Notes: generated by a model not told the origin, from the letters alone. A stretch of 64,000 nt of DNA from Leishmania mexicana MHOM/GT/2001/U1103 (GCF_000234665.1 NC_018324.1:677501-741500); one strand, 5' to 3'; positions 1 through 10,337 are shown, counted from the stretch's first letter. A program made the numbers and translations.

Positions 1-784
1 TCCGAAATGACGTCCGCACCGCGTCCTTCAACGCGGCGCTGACCGTCTGCTGCGCCACAGCAAGCTTCATAGCGTACGGCTTGGCAGATTTGTACTGCGC
101 GTTGGTGCAGAGAAAGTCCATCTCTTTTGCGATGTCCTGCAGCAGTGTAGAGAAGCGCGCCGATCCGGCCTTCAGAAACGGGTTTCCTGCCTCCCTGCAC
201 AGGTCATCGATGTGCGTGAAGTGCGCCAAGTTCTGCTCCAAGGCATCGCGGACAAGCTCCAGCTTCGCCTTGCGCACCATCATGGCAGAGGCGTTGTGGC
301 TGAGATGTTCACTCTGCTTCTGCACCGACTCCGTTACGCGCTGCATCGCCGAAACGCTGCTCCGCACGCGCTCCAGCACCTGATAGCAATTTCCCGCCTG
401 TGTAGCGCCGCGTTGCACCCGCGCCTGCCACATTAGCAAGTCGGGCACATGCTTCTCCACCACTCGCAGAGCAGAGCGATGAAGTCGCTCATCCTGCTGT
501 GGCGCGCTGAGCTGTGCTGAGTCGCCAGCGAAGTTCGACGCCGCGGCGCCTGCCGAATCGGCATATGACGAACCTGTCGCCCCGGCGCCAGCAAGCGCAG
601 GCGACCCAGGCGCACGCGTTAGAGAAGCAGCAATCGAGGCGCCGTCCCCCTCACCCGCCGTGAAGTGAGCCGGCACCGGTAGCGGATAGCGGAAGCGGTG
701 GTGCAGCGGTACAAGCAGCAGCTCCAGCTGGCGCATAAGCGCTGCCTCCTCGCTTGCGTCGCATGTCGTTGGCTTGGCTGCCAT
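1..784 (-). CDS. COG3: Conserved oligomeric Golgi complex subunit 3 (COG3/Sec34-like), 3'-truncated by window edge
   Basis: COG3 belongs to lobe A of the COG tethering complex, which captures retrograde vesicles at the Golgi. I read the frame by hand from the ATG at 782-784 to base 2 with no stop, giving 261 codons; the C-terminal part lies outside the window. A low-complexity N-terminus of about 90 residues is followed by a long helical stretch with few prolines. The segment ALEQNLAHFTHIDDLCREAG, followed by NPF, corresponds to the family signature in which a coiled-coil region leads into 'F..LD.I...L..P'. The following region (LLQDIAKEMDFLCTN, then YKSAKPYAMKLAVAQQ) matches the order seen in Sec34 proteins. 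The start is supported by an in-frame ATG about 110 nt from a strong polypyrimidine tract. The family call comes from remembered motifs, with no search. Confidence 0.8.
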   Translation of the reverse strand, partial: MAAKPTTCDASEEAALMRQLELLLVPLHHRFRYPLPVPAHFTAGEGDGASIAASLTRAPGSPALAGAGATGSSYADSAGAAASNFAGDSAQLSAPQQDERLHRSALRVVEKHVPDLLMWQARVQRGATQAGNCYQVLERVRSSVSAMQRVTESVQKQSEHLSHNASAMMVRKAKLELVRDALEQNLAHFTHIDDLCREAGNPFLKAGSARFSTLLQDIAKEMDFLCTNAQYKSAKPYAMKLAVAQQTVSAALKDAVRTSFR

Positions 785-1647
785 GAGAGTAAGAGCGCGT
801 GTGATGCCGGCTCTGTTTTCCTTTTTAGTGCCGTTTTCGGTCCTCGATTCGGAGAAGGGGCGAGAGACAAAACGAGTCGCACATACGGGACTGCAAGAAG
901 GAGAGGGGAAAAGGCGAGATGGAGAGAGAGAGAGGCCGTGACGCAGCACGGCGGCGAGAGGGAGGGGGAGGGGAGGCGTAAGAATACTAAAAACAGAGAA
1001 GTACACCGCTTCTTTTTTCCCCCTTCGCACCACCGCACGCGGCGGAGATGGCAGGCAAGAGGTTGTTTGGGCAGAGAGGGAGGGGGTCGAGAAGTGAAGG
1101 CAGAAACGCACGAGATGCACAAGGAAGAGAGGTGGAGAGAAGGATACCTGCCGTGCGCGGTGAAGCATGATTTAATGCGCCGCGACTGGTGACGAAAACC
1201 CGAATGTGCGCTGAAGAGATGTAGGCTCCAGACGGTCGTCTGCCAATCAGCGAACATCGTTCGGTGTTGGCGCGCACCGCAGACACAGCCGCACTATTCA
1301 GAGAAAGATGCGGTGCGTCGATGGCGAATGAGAAGGTGTGAAGGAGGGGGGACGACAAAGACGGCAGCCATTGCCTCGTCTTCTTGTCTTTTTTTTGCCG
1401 CCCAAATCCGGTATGCGCGTGCCGCCTTGTGGTGTGAAAGGCGGGTCCGGAGCCTCGCATATAGTGCAAGAAGGTGAACGAAGGGGGACAGTGCAAATCA
1501 CATGAGACGAGGAAAAAAACGTCCCCACCTCCACCCACCTCCCTCACCACGGCCACCACCTACACCCACACACGCACACGGCCACAGCCAACAGCGCCAC
1601 AGCACATGAACGCGCAAGAGCGCTTGCCCAGGCACGGGTCCATGAGT
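785..1647 (-). other. Spacer between the 1,836-codon gene and COG3
   Basis: No credible gene is seen. The plus strand carries long purine runs (893-934 and 951-977), which are polypyrimidine on the transcribed strand. The plus-strand stretch at about 1500-1610 is C/A-rich and probably belongs to the 3' UTR of the upstream gene. Short open frames on both strands are low-complexity. Confidence 0.6.
891..934 (-). promoter_or_regulatory. Putative polypyrimidine tract and spliced-leader acceptor for COG3
   Basis: On the minus strand a run of about 40 mostly pyrimidine bases is followed by the first AG at 892-891, about 107 nt before the COG3 ATG. This is the arrangement of kinetoplastid trans-splice acceptors. 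The exact AG is inferred. Confidence 0.5.
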
Positions 1648-4600
1648 TCAAGCGAGGCACAAAGTAAAGCAGCGGAGCAGCTCCTCGTACATCACTACAA
1701 AGCGTACCCTTGCGGTCGAGGCATCGGGGGCAGTGTGTGGAAGTGCGAAAGACAGCGTGTCATCACCGACAGCCCGCGGCTGCAACATGGCCACATCAAG
1801 CTGGCCAGGACCGCGAAATAGACGCACCAGCTCCGGCAGCATTCGTGCCCCACTCGTCGCCCATGACCGTTGTGCGTGCGCGAACCTCGTTACAAGCACG
1901 TCGCCGCTCGCCACTAGCATCAAGAAGAGCTCGTCGCTGCAATCCGGCAGCGCGGCCGCCGGTATCGACGAGCTCGCCATAAAGGGCATGGCGAACAGCA
2001 TCCATGCATCCACGGCAGCAGGCAGGCGCCACACCGTCGTGGCAGCACACAGCTGGCGCACGGCCACGGCAAACTCTTGCTGCAAGTTGCCGGCGTCGAT
2101 GCTGTACTGGTGCACGCGATCGGCGGCAGCGGCCAGCACCAGCAACTCCTCTGTCGAGAAGGCGCCTGGCGAATCGCGTAGGAGGCCGTGAAGCTCCGCC
2201 ACCGTCCATAGCCGCCGCAGCGCAGCGACCAGCATTTGCGTGTCGGCCGTCGCGGCCGAGATTGAGGGAGCCCACAGGTCCGTGCGGAGGAGACACGCAA
2301 GCAGCCGTATACACTGCCTCGCTTGAGCGGCCGGAGCGGCTGTAGTGGCAGCGTGCACGAGTGTGGTTGGGTCACCGTCCGTGATCAAGCGAGCAAGCTT
2401 CAGGGGAGCGCACATGTGGTCCTCAAGCTCGCGATCGCCGCGCACCAGGCACGGTGAGGCGTGAAGCGCGTATCGACGGAGAGCAGCCCGGTCAGCGGCC
2501 GTCAAGGGAGGCGAGGGTGAGTGTGTGTCGGCCGCGACGTCCGATGCGTGCGTCTCGATGAACCTCGCAAGACGCGTCTGAGTCAGACGTGCGCAACTGA
2601 CCACTCGCTGCTCCGTGGTTGAGGCGACGATGGGTGCAAAGAAATCCCGCGTCGCCTCTCGGCCGTATTGCAGGGAATGCACGGCGGCAAATCGGGTGAG
2701 TTCCCAGCACGCGGGCAGGTGCAACACACCACCGAACGCATCCCCCGCGGTTTCTGTCAACGCGCCTGGCTCACTGGCTTCAGTCGACGACGCAAATGCG
2801 CGGCGCAGCACCGTCCACAACGCCTGCGCCGACACACGTTGCTGCTCCGGCCGCCGAAGCTCTGATACGGCGTAGAGCAGCGCCATGGTGTGCTGCACAA
2901 CCGTCCCGAGCGACAGACGCTGCGCCTGCGAGGCGAGTCTACGAACGGCGAGTACCACGAAAGCGTCGTACGTCGCTGGCGGCGGCGCGTAAAAGAAGCG
3001 CAGTGCCTTCGCCACACCCACCAAGTCCCCCACCGCGGCCGTCCGCGCCAGAGACATAAAGGAGTCCTTGGTGCGCACGAATGCGTCCAGGCGGAGCAAC
3101 GTGATCTCCACCAAACGCTGCAACGGTTCCTGCGCCGCCGCCTTGTTCGAGGCACCGCCGCAGCCAGAATTCCAGTCCCTGCGCGGTGTCGACCGCAGTT
3201 CAACATACGTGTCTGGACTGGTGCAGCCAGACCGGCACAGTCCGTGCAGCAGTGTGTAGCACTGCCGCAACTCGCATTGATTTATTTTCGACGCCACGGC
3301 GGTGGCGAGCGCGCTCAGCAGGCGGCTGTTCCACGCGCCTAGCTGCGTCAAGGCGCGAATGAGCAGTGATAGTTCCAATGGGTCGAGCCGGTCAGCGCAG
3401 CCGCGCAGCTCCGGCAACACGCTGTACAGCATCTCCGGGTGCGGGTGCTCGACTGTCTCGAAGGCCCGCAAGAGCATCAGGAGATGCTTTGGGTTCTGCA
3501 CAAAGGCACGAACTGGCGCCGTTGTGAGCCTCCCGCTGTAGTCCTCTGTGGCTGTCTCGTCCGACACATCGGCAGAGACGCTCGAAGAGAGCTGCTGCTG
3601 CTGCTGTCTGACGAGAGCCACAATCGTGTCGCCCAGCAGTCCCAGAGTGTCACGGACTGCTTGGTCAAGAGTGGCAGTGGAAAGGTTTGCCGGCGAGTCG
3701 TCGAGGAGAGGTGATGGCTCCACATCATCCTCGAGCGTTTTGCACGCCAACTCGGACAGGACCGCTACTCCGGCGCCATCCACCGCCGCCAAACTGCCGT
3801 CCAGAACATTGTCCTCTGTGTCCGGCACTCCGTCGAGGACGGTCGGCGCCGTTTCGGGTACGCCGCTGACTCGCGTCGTCGAGCCGACACCGCGGTGCAT
3901 CAGTCGATAAACCTGTGCCATCACGTTGGCGGTTGTGCTGAGCAGCTCCAGCGGCATCGGTGGAGGGCTGCCGTCATCCAGCTCGGCCCACCACGTTTCG
4001 GAGAGCGTGGCTTCCGTCGCATAAGTTTCCACCACCGAATGGGCAACTTCGAGGTAGGACTCTAGCGCACGTACCTGGGCCTCTCGCCAGGTTGTGCTCT
4101 GCATCGCCACGTCGCCTTCTGCCGCACGGCGACACGGCCGCAGCGACCCGAAGTAGGACACGAGTGACCGCCCCAAGTCCGCGGTGCGGCGCAGCTTCGT
4201 GACCGCCTCGGCGTACGCTCGTGCCGTCCCGCGCACGGTCGAGGGTGACTCCTCCCCGCCGACCGCGCCCGAGTCCCCCTCCAGGAGCTCACTGCACTGG
4301 GCGGCAAAGGCCTCCAAAAAAATGACCGGTGGCGCGGTCCTCGACAGGTGGGCCGAGCGAGATGCATCCATTATAGTTTTGCAGTTCTCCAAGCTGAGCG
4401 TAAGCGCTGCAGCAGCCTCTGGTCCCGCAGCCTCGCCCATCGAGGCGACAGCAAGCCCGGCTGCGCAGCGGGCCCACACGGCGCGCATGAACTGTTGTGC
4501 CACTGGTCGCGGCAGCACGCCTGCAGTGCAGAAGGAAGACGTGGCACTGGCAAGCGCACCCAACTCTACGCCCTTGCATTCGGGGGCCATTTTCACCGCT

Positions 4601-7158
4601 TGTGCGGCAAAGACGGCGGCCAGCTCCAGCTCCTTTCGCGTCCACGCTCGCGTTCGCGTTCGCGCGCGCGCAGCGGTGGTGCTCGGCTTGGTGCCCTTTA
4701 GCTTCTTCAGTGCTGCCTCGCCGCCGTCGACTATGACACCAGCCGCTGCACCTTTGTTCAGCAGCCGACGGCGCAACAGCGAGCACGCCAGCACCAGATC
4801 CTTCGGGCTAGCAGCCTCGCGGATGAGCTTGGCGAGGCCACGTGACATACCGCGTAGCAAGGCAGTGGCGCGTTGCGCCTCGACGACACAGGCCTCCTCC
4901 CTTATCTCCTGCGTGGTGGGATTTCTGCACTGTGCCCAAGTTTGCTCACGCTGCTGAGCAGCGTACCGCACAAACCGCTGGACGGCGTCTCCCGCCACTA
5001 CACGCAGGCGGATCGCTGCTGAGGCGGTGGACGGCGTGTCGGCACTGCCTTGCATGGCCGACGCGAGCAGTGGCTCGGCCTTGTTGAAGAAGCCCGCGCA
5101 CTGCGGAGCGGATAGCTGCACAAAGTACGTCAGCAGCTGCGCTGCATCCGCGGGGGAAAGACGCGAGGGTACCGCTGGATCACCGGGGGTTTCATTGTCA
5201 CCGGCCAGGACAATGGCGCGCTGGACGCACTGCGACACAATACGTGAAGTCGTGCAGAAGCGGTACCGCACCCCTTCAGCGCCGCGGGTGCGTGCTCCGC
5301 GAACCGGTGAGGACGTGAGACTGTCTGCTGGGCCCTCTGACGTCTTCCATGCGACGCCTGAGGAAGCCAGTCGGGCACCGTCACCCGCCAGACCCTCACC
5401 AAGCACCGCGGCATTTTCGACTGCCTGACCAGCAGCGCCGCTACGCTGCGGCGAGCGCTTCCGCTCCTCGAAGCGAGCAAGGGACGCCACGAAGGGCACG
5501 AGCTGGCTTGCGCCAACGACGTGCATTTGCTCCCCGAAGCGCTGAGACAGAAGCTCGACGATGTCGGCGCTGACCGTCACACCCGGAACCTCCTCCCAGC
5601 GAGAAAGGCTGGAAAGAAGGACGCCGCAGTCAGACGCGCGGAGCTGCAGGGCGTGCGTCTCACGCAAGAGAAATAAAGCGGGACGAAAGGCTGCTTGGAT
5701 AGATAGCAGCAGGGGTGCCGGGAGAGCTGACGGTCGCTTCTGTCGCACCTTGTTCACGACTTGAGCGGCATCGCTGAGATCTTTGACCATGGCGGAGGCC
5801 AATGCCCCAGGCAGTGCCTGCAGACCGTAGGAAAGCGCCAGGTCTACATGGGAGGCTTCAATACTGGCCTGCAAGCCCACCTGAATGAGCTCCACCACAT
5901 CCGTCACCCGCACGCTTGTGGCGGTCGCCCCCGTTGCCAAGGTAGCATTGCTCGCAGCGGCGACAGTCGCACCGCCACCTCCGCCGGCCAGCTCCAGGGT
6001 GCGCTGCATCAAGGGCAGCAAGGCACGGTAGCACAGAAGAAGGCGCCGCGATGCGGCCTCTGCTTCGGCACGCGAGATACCCAGTGTGGGGGCTACCAAC
6101 GCGTACATCTTTTCGAGCCCATGGAGGCACTGAATCCACTGCAGCACGTCGGACGGGGACAGGTGCGCCATGGCCACAAAAACCTCATCGGAGCCGGTAC
6201 CATGGCAGCGGCCGATTTGGCGTCTAAGCGCCGCCGCGCACGCCTCGGCAATCCTAAGCATCTTATCCAGCTCTTCGACCGTCGCATCCGACTTCGCTGC
6301 CGTGTGCACCTCCAGAGGCGATGATGTGAGCAAGTCCTTCGACCTGCTGCCAAGTCGCGGACTGGACCACTTCGCAACCATACCCATGGCGGACGTAATG
6401 GCCACCAGATGCTGCTGCACAGCAGCCGTAGTATCGCTGGGGGCGTTGTCTGCCGACTCAGCTGCTGACTCAGGTGAGGAAGAGGCCACGTCCTGCAGCG
6501 CAAACAGGAGAGGCTCGTAAAGCTCCTCGAGTACAAACGCCACCCCAGCCGTCCGTCCATCGGCCAGGCTGAGCAAGGGCATGCATAGAGACATCACCTG
6601 CCGAGGCGTGTGCAGCGACTCCTTGTTGAGCTTGATCCAATGAAGGGCGTGCTGCACGCGAGGGAAGGTAGTCGAGGCGCCAAAGGCTGCGGCAATGTTG
6701 AGCAACTTGCCGATCTCTGAGCCGTACATGGGGGAGCTCTTCGGCACATCCGAAAGATTATCATGGCAGCGCACCTCACTCTTAAGAAGCCGCAGCGCCT
6801 CGGTGCAGAGGATTATGGCGGTTTGAAGAACAGATGAAGCGGCGGAGCCCACAGCGTCGCTGCTGCCCTCTTGGCCGAGCGAATCGTCCCCATCGATCTG
6901 ACCTGCTGCCCGAGAAGTGGAGGCAGCTGGCGCCTTCAGTGCTGGCTGCAGTTGGTATCGCGCCAACACAGCGGCGATCGCCTGCTGCTGTTGGGTGTGT
7001 CGCAGGCGATGGAACTGATTCCGCATACGCACCAAAGAACCGAGAACAGAAGAAGAACGAGTGGTCGACGAAGACGACGTGTGTGTCGCCTGCGAGTGCT
7101 GCTGGGCACCGGACGTTCGGGAGTAGTTCCCGAACAGACGCACTGAGGTACGGTTCAT
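1648..7158 (-). CDS. Very large conserved-type hypothetical protein, 1,836 aa, possibly mitochondrial
   Basis: I do not recognise the family. The ATG at 7156-7158 starts a 1,836-residue protein ending in TGA at 1648-1650. The open frame continues another 62 codons upstream, but only through a CA repeat to a GTG, so I reject that extension. The N-terminus (MNRTSVRLFGNYSRTSG) is basic and hydroxyl-rich with no acidic residue in about 70 positions, which fits a mitochondrial presequence. The rest is Ala/Leu/Arg-rich and looks almost wholly alpha-helical, with many short helices separated by Ser/Gly/Asp-rich loops, like a helical-repeat solenoid (PPR/OPR/FASTK-like). No catalytic motif is visible. 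Two polymeric stretches occur: a CAG run encoding about five Gln (near 3591-3606) and an Arg/Thr hexanucleotide repeat (near 4645-4672). A role in organelle RNA metabolism is speculation. Confidence 0.85.
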   Translation of the reverse strand: MNRTSVRLFGNYSRTSGAQQHSQATHTSSSSTTRSSSVLGSLVRMRNQFHRLRHTQQQQAIAAVLARYQLQPALKAPAASTSRAAGQIDGDDSLGQEGSSDAVGSAASSVLQTAIILCTEALRLLKSEVRCHDNLSDVPKSSPMYGSEIGKLLNIAAAFGASTTFPRVQHALHWIKLNKESLHTPRQVMSLCMPLLSLADGRTAGVAFVLEELYEPLLFALQDVASSSPESAAESADNAPSDTTAAVQQHLVAITSAMGMVAKWSSPRLGSRSKDLLTSSPLEVHTAAKSDATVEELDKMLRIAEACAAALRRQIGRCHGTGSDEVFVAMAHLSPSDVLQWIQCLHGLEKMYALVAPTLGISRAEAEAASRRLLLCYRALLPLMQRTLELAGGGGGATVAAASNATLATGATATSVRVTDVVELIQVGLQASIEASHVDLALSYGLQALPGALASAMVKDLSDAAQVVNKVRQKRPSALPAPLLLSIQAAFRPALFLLRETHALQLRASDCGVLLSSLSRWEEVPGVTVSADIVELLSQRFGEQMHVVGASQLVPFVASLARFEERKRSPQRSGAAGQAVENAAVLGEGLAGDGARLASSGVAWKTSEGPADSLTSSPVRGARTRGAEGVRYRFCTTSRIVSQCVQRAIVLAGDNETPGDPAVPSRLSPADAAQLLTYFVQLSAPQCAGFFNKAEPLLASAMQGSADTPSTASAAIRLRVVAGDAVQRFVRYAAQQREQTWAQCRNPTTQEIREEACVVEAQRATALLRGMSRGLAKLIREAASPKDLVLACSLLRRRLLNKGAAAGVIVDGGEAALKKLKGTKPSTTAARARTRTRAWTRKELELAAVFAAQAVKMAPECKGVELGALASATSSFCTAGVLPRPVAQQFMRAVWARCAAGLAVASMGEAAGPEAAAALTLSLENCKTIMDASRSAHLSRTAPPVIFLEAFAAQCSELLEGDSGAVGGEESPSTVRGTARAYAEAVTKLRRTADLGRSLVSYFGSLRPCRRAAEGDVAMQSTTWREAQVRALESYLEVAHSVVETYATEATLSETWWAELDDGSPPPMPLELLSTTANVMAQVYRLMHRGVGSTTRVSGVPETAPTVLDGVPDTEDNVLDGSLAAVDGAGVAVLSELACKTLEDDVEPSPLLDDSPANLSTATLDQAVRDTLGLLGDTIVALVRQQQQQLSSSVSADVSDETATEDYSGRLTTAPVRAFVQNPKHLLMLLRAFETVEHPHPEMLYSVLPELRGCADRLDPLELSLLIRALTQLGAWNSRLLSALATAVASKINQCELRQCYTLLHGLCRSGCTSPDTYVELRSTPRRDWNSGCGGASNKAAAQEPLQRLVEITLLRLDAFVRTKDSFMSLARTAAVGDLVGVAKALRFFYAPPPATYDAFVVLAVRRLASQAQRLSLGTVVQHTMALLYAVSELRRPEQQRVSAQALWTVLRRAFASSTEASEPGALTETAGDAFGGVLHLPACWELTRFAAVHSLQYGREATRDFFAPIVASTTEQRVVSCARLTQTRLARFIETHASDVAADTHSPSPPLTAADRAALRRYALHASPCLVRGDRELEDHMCAPLKLARLITDGDPTTLVHAATTAAPAAQARQCIRLLACLLRTDLWAPSISAATADTQMLVAALRRLWTVAELHGLLRDSPGAFSTEELLVLAAAADRVHQYSIDAGNLQQEFAVAVRQLCAATTVWRLPAAVDAWMLFAMPFMASSSIPAAALPDCSDELFLMLVASGDVLVTRFAHAQRSWATSGARMLPELVRLFRGPGQLDVAMLQPRAVGDDTLSFALPHTAPDASTARVRFVVMYEELLRCFTLCLA
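3591..3606 (-). repeat. CAG/CTG trinucleotide run inside the 1,836-codon gene
   Basis: The plus strand reads consecutive CTG units at this position. On the coding strand they give a short poly-Gln stretch (RQQQQQLSSS). The run is in frame and short. Confidence 0.8.
4645..4672 (-). repeat. Coding hexanucleotide/CG-rich microsatellite
   Basis: The plus strand shows repeated CGTTCG-type units running into a CG dinucleotide run. On the coding strand this encodes alternating Arg/Thr/Ala (RARTRTRA), so the reading frame is kept. Confidence 0.7.
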
Positions 7159-8702
7159 TGCGGTTGCCGCCCCTGCAAGGGCACTGTCGGGAACACACAC
7201 ACACACACACTCCGTCAGCAGTCTCCCTGTTCGCTGTGGACAAATGACGTACGGCGGTGTGGCTGTCTCTCTTCCCTGTCCTTCGCGCGAGCGTGGGTGG
7301 ATGGCTTGCTGCCTCCCCCTCGTTTTTCCTGCCTTCCTCAACACACTTGTTCGAAGGTAGTGCTGCGCTCATACGCATTGTATCGTGGAAGCAGAGTAGT
7401 GAGGTGTGCCGCGCAGTTGTACAATGCCAGAGGGTAACGAGTGCGACCGCGCAAAGATACCGAAACGGAAAAAAAAGAGAGAAATTGTGTCGACAGCGAT
7501 AGACGGTAGAAACGGAGATCGAGGGAGGGAGAGCGAAGCCTGCATGGGTTCATGACGCGTGCAACGTGAGTGACTGTCCTGAAGCTGGGAATAGGAAGAC
7601 GGCAAAACGGAACGGCAGTGACGGTCGCCACCAGCTGGAGAGAGAGATGGCAGGGGAGGGGAGGGGAAGTGACGCCCATACTGGCCGCGCGTTCCCGCAG
7701 CATCGCACGTGAATAGATACCCATGTGGGGTTCAGCAAAGGCACAAGAAGGAGAAGGACAGAGAAGCGTGCTCTTCTGCTCTTGGCTGGCCTCTGCTTTG
7801 CCCTCCACCTCCCCCGACATACACACACACACAAACCCGTCTGTGCGAGCTCTCGTTTCTTTTCGCTGTGTTATTTGCTTGCCGTCCTTCCCGTTCGCCT
7901 CTGCAACGGAGACGTGCGAGAACAGGTGAGCCGGGAGGAAAACAGGAGGAAGCGTGCAAGTAACGAAAGTTGTAAAGACGCACACACACGCACACAAGGG
8001 CAGTGAATTACTAGAAGCCATGGGCGCAACGGTTAAAGGTCACAAGGCTGTTTAGCTCAACACCGACAGAAACACGCACACGCGCACGAACAAGTAGACA
8101 CCGATAACACCGGACGCACACAATTAGAGAACGAAGCCCACCCCCAATGACGCCGCGAGCAGCTGGTGCCCCCCGCCCCCCCCCATCAAGCTTCAATACG
8201 ACGTTGGTACTCGCGATGTTTTGACATCGTCTAACCTTCGCACACAAGAATGCTCCGCCGTTTACGTGTGCACGCATTGTTTCGGCTCTCCCGCTGTGTT
8301 TGTCCATGCAGAGGGAGGAGGGGAGAGAAAGACGCGTTGCTCGAGTAGAGAAAGTAATGCGCGACGGTCAGCGCGGGACTGAGAGAGAAGGCAGGCAACG
8401 TATGGGATGCACAAGCCCATCCACGGGGGGCGCGCGCGCGCGTCCTTCCCGAATCCAAGATTACATCACTGCCACATGTTCCTCCTCGCGGCGCCGCTGC
8501 CATCTCTCTCCCCTCTCTCCCTTATTCGAAAATAGTGAAACGCTTCTCTTAGTGCGGCTGTGATGGCGAGGGAGCGAGAGCGAGAGAGAGAGGGAGGGAG
8601 GAGAGGTGAAGAGTCGCCATCCAGCCAATGCGCACTGCACGACGACTCACCTTTCCCTTTCCCCTCCTCTCTCTGCCGCTTTTCGCCACGAGGGCCGGGT
8701 CA
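7159..8702 (-). other. Spacer between the beta-propeller membrane protein gene and the 1,836-codon gene
   Basis: No credible gene is seen. The spacer holds an AC repeat (7192-7210), a second CA repeat (7820-7833), a C-run interrupted by one G (about 8169-8184) and an alternating CG stretch (8431-8442). Purine-rich runs on the plus strand near 7463-7486 and 7506-7538 are candidate polypyrimidine tracts for the downstream gene, but the acceptor AG cannot be fixed. Confidence 0.6.
7192..7210. repeat. (AC)n microsatellite
   Basis: Nine and a half AC dinucleotide units lie just upstream of the 1,836-codon gene's ATG. The run is open in the same frame and produces the artificial CVCVCV extension upstream of the true start. 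Confidence 0.9.
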
Positions 8703-10337
8703 CTAGGCAGAGCCGTAGTCGGGCGCCCGGCGTCCGAGTAGCGGCGAGTTACTGCCGCTCCCATACAGGCCACTCGCATCGTCATCCACGTAGCGCTGGC
8801 GTTGCTGCAGCCTTTGCCCGTACATACAGTGCTGGATTTGGTGGTACACGATGAAGGACGGCACCAGGATGAGAACGAGCGCGAGTGCGACGGACCAGAT
8901 CCACGCCGCTGTGCAAAGCGCAGCATAGCGGAACTTTCCGTCCTTGTTTAGCTCATAACAAAACGGGATGTTTTCCTGGTGCTCAAGCAGCGTCGACATG
9001 ATGAACTCCGGTTGATCCGGCAGATGCTTCACAAAGAAGCCAAGGAAGGGAGAAGGGCCGTAGCCGCTCGTGTAGTCGGTCAGAAACGGGGACGCGTAGG
9101 AGGAGATGCGGCGGCCGTTGCGGTCGGCGATGAGCAGCACATCACGGGCGGAATTCTCGTAGATGCCGCTCGCCGCGTGCAGAGGGGTGGGGTGGTTGAT
9201 GGTGTAGAGGCGATGTGCCCGGATGAAGTCCTCGCCCATGGCGCCGCCCTGCATGCCGTTGGTGTTTGCGTTTCCCTGGTGGGAGGAAAAGCGCACCATG
9301 TACGCCATGCCGTCCTCCTTACTCGTGACGTAAATGTACGGCACGTCGAAGCGCTGCGTGGGGACGCCGGCAGCGGAGACGGGCAGCGACGACGAGTCAC
9401 CGATGTAGTAGCGGCTCGGAAACATCACTTGAATCGGGGACGGCACGTTTAAGCCAAAGAGGCGCTCGCCGCTCTCGGGGTCGAAAACGTGCACGGTGTT
9501 GCTCGACACGTCACATACGAGCAGGTAGTACATCGTCGACTCGTTCGTCACAGCGAAGATGCCGGAGGGGGCACCACCCTCGACGAGCGCGCGCGGCAGC
9601 AGCGGCGAGATGGTGAGCCCACGCACGGAGCTCATCGAGTAGGACGAGCTCCACGACGAGGCGAAGAGACCGGAGCTGTCTGGGATGTCCTTTGGCGCCA
9701 CCACCATCTCCTCCCCCGAGATCGTCTTCTCGTTGGCCTCCACGGCGGCCTCAACGTTTTTGGCCGGCTTCCAGGCCGGATAGAAGGCGTGCTGAGATCC
9801 GCCGGCGCCGACCTCCGGCGTTACGTCCGCCTTCCGGTCGCGCGTGTACCGCGTGACGGTCACCGAGTTTTGGTTCGACACGTACATGTCCTCGGTCGCT
9901 GGGTGGAAGGTGATGTCGTACGGGTGATCCAGAAACGGGTTCGCCTTGTCCTGCTCGATCACGGTGAAGAGGTAGTCGCGGGTACAGTTTTCCTCCATCG
10001 TGCCGTTCAGCAGGCCGTTGCCGCTGACGGCGAAGACGCGGCTGTAGGAACCGCGAGCGCTGGACACGTAGAGGTGGCCCTCCGGACCAAAGCGCATGGA
10101 GCGCAGCTTTTCGACCCGCACGCCGGGTGGGAAAGAGGCTTTGTTGAGCACCGGGCCGAGGTAGTTGCCGAGAGTGTCAAAGGACCAAATGTTATCGCCC
10201 ATGTTAGACGTGACGTAGATGGTATGGGTGTTCCCGTTAGAGGGGCATAGCGCGTGGCACGAGTGGCTGCAGGCAAACATCACCAGCAGCAGCCCTGCAC
10301 CCAGCGTCACCAAGGAGCGCGATGTGCGTGGAGACAT
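8703..10337 (-). CDS. Type I membrane protein with predicted beta-propeller (NHL-like) ectodomain, 544 aa
   Basis: I do not recognise a named ortholog. The ATG at 10335-10337 begins a clear signal peptide: basic MSPRTSR, then the hydrophobic core LVTLGAGLLLVMFAC, with likely cleavage near SCHA-LCPS. The ectodomain (residues about 30-470) contains recurring four-strand blade-like units such as IYVTSNMGDNIWSFDTLGNY, LYVSSARGSYSRVFAVSG, MYVSNQNSVTVTRYT and VCDVSSNTVHVFDPESGE, the pattern of NHL/SMP30-type propellers. N-glycosylation sequons (NGT, NCT, NES) are present. One membrane span lies at about 474-498, followed by a 46-residue cytoplasmic tail containing NSPLLGRR, a possible dileucine sorting signal. 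An earlier in-frame M 46 codons upstream would bury the signal peptide and is not used. The ligand is unknown, and the location could be the plasma membrane or an endomembrane. Confidence 0.85.
   Translation of the reverse strand: MSPRTSRSLVTLGAGLLLVMFACSHSCHALCPSNGNTHTIYVTSNMGDNIWSFDTLGNYLGPVLNKASFPPGVRVEKLRSMRFGPEGHLYVSSARGSYSRVFAVSGNGLLNGTMEENCTRDYLFTVIEQDKANPFLDHPYDITFHPATEDMYVSNQNSVTVTRYTRDRKADVTPEVGAGGSQHAFYPAWKPAKNVEAAVEANEKTISGEEMVVAPKDIPDSSGLFASSWSSSYSMSSVRGLTISPLLPRALVEGGAPSGIFAVTNESTMYYLLVCDVSSNTVHVFDPESGERLFGLNVPSPIQVMFPSRYYIGDSSSLPVSAAGVPTQRFDVPYIYVTSKEDGMAYMVRFSSHQGNANTNGMQGGAMGEDFIRAHRLYTINHPTPLHAASGIYENSARDVLLIADRNGRRISSYASPFLTDYTSGYGPSPFLGFFVKHLPDQPEFIMSTLLEHQENIPFCYELNKDGKFRYAALCTAAWIWSVALALVLILVPSFIVYHQIQHCMYGQRLQQRQRYVDDDASGLYGSGSNSPLLGRRAPDYGSA

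Noticed and set aside
7159..7344. 62-codon N-terminal extension of the 1,836-residue protein
   Set aside because: Begins at GTG and reads through an AC microsatellite (CVCVCV); the internal ATG starts a presequence-like N-terminus.
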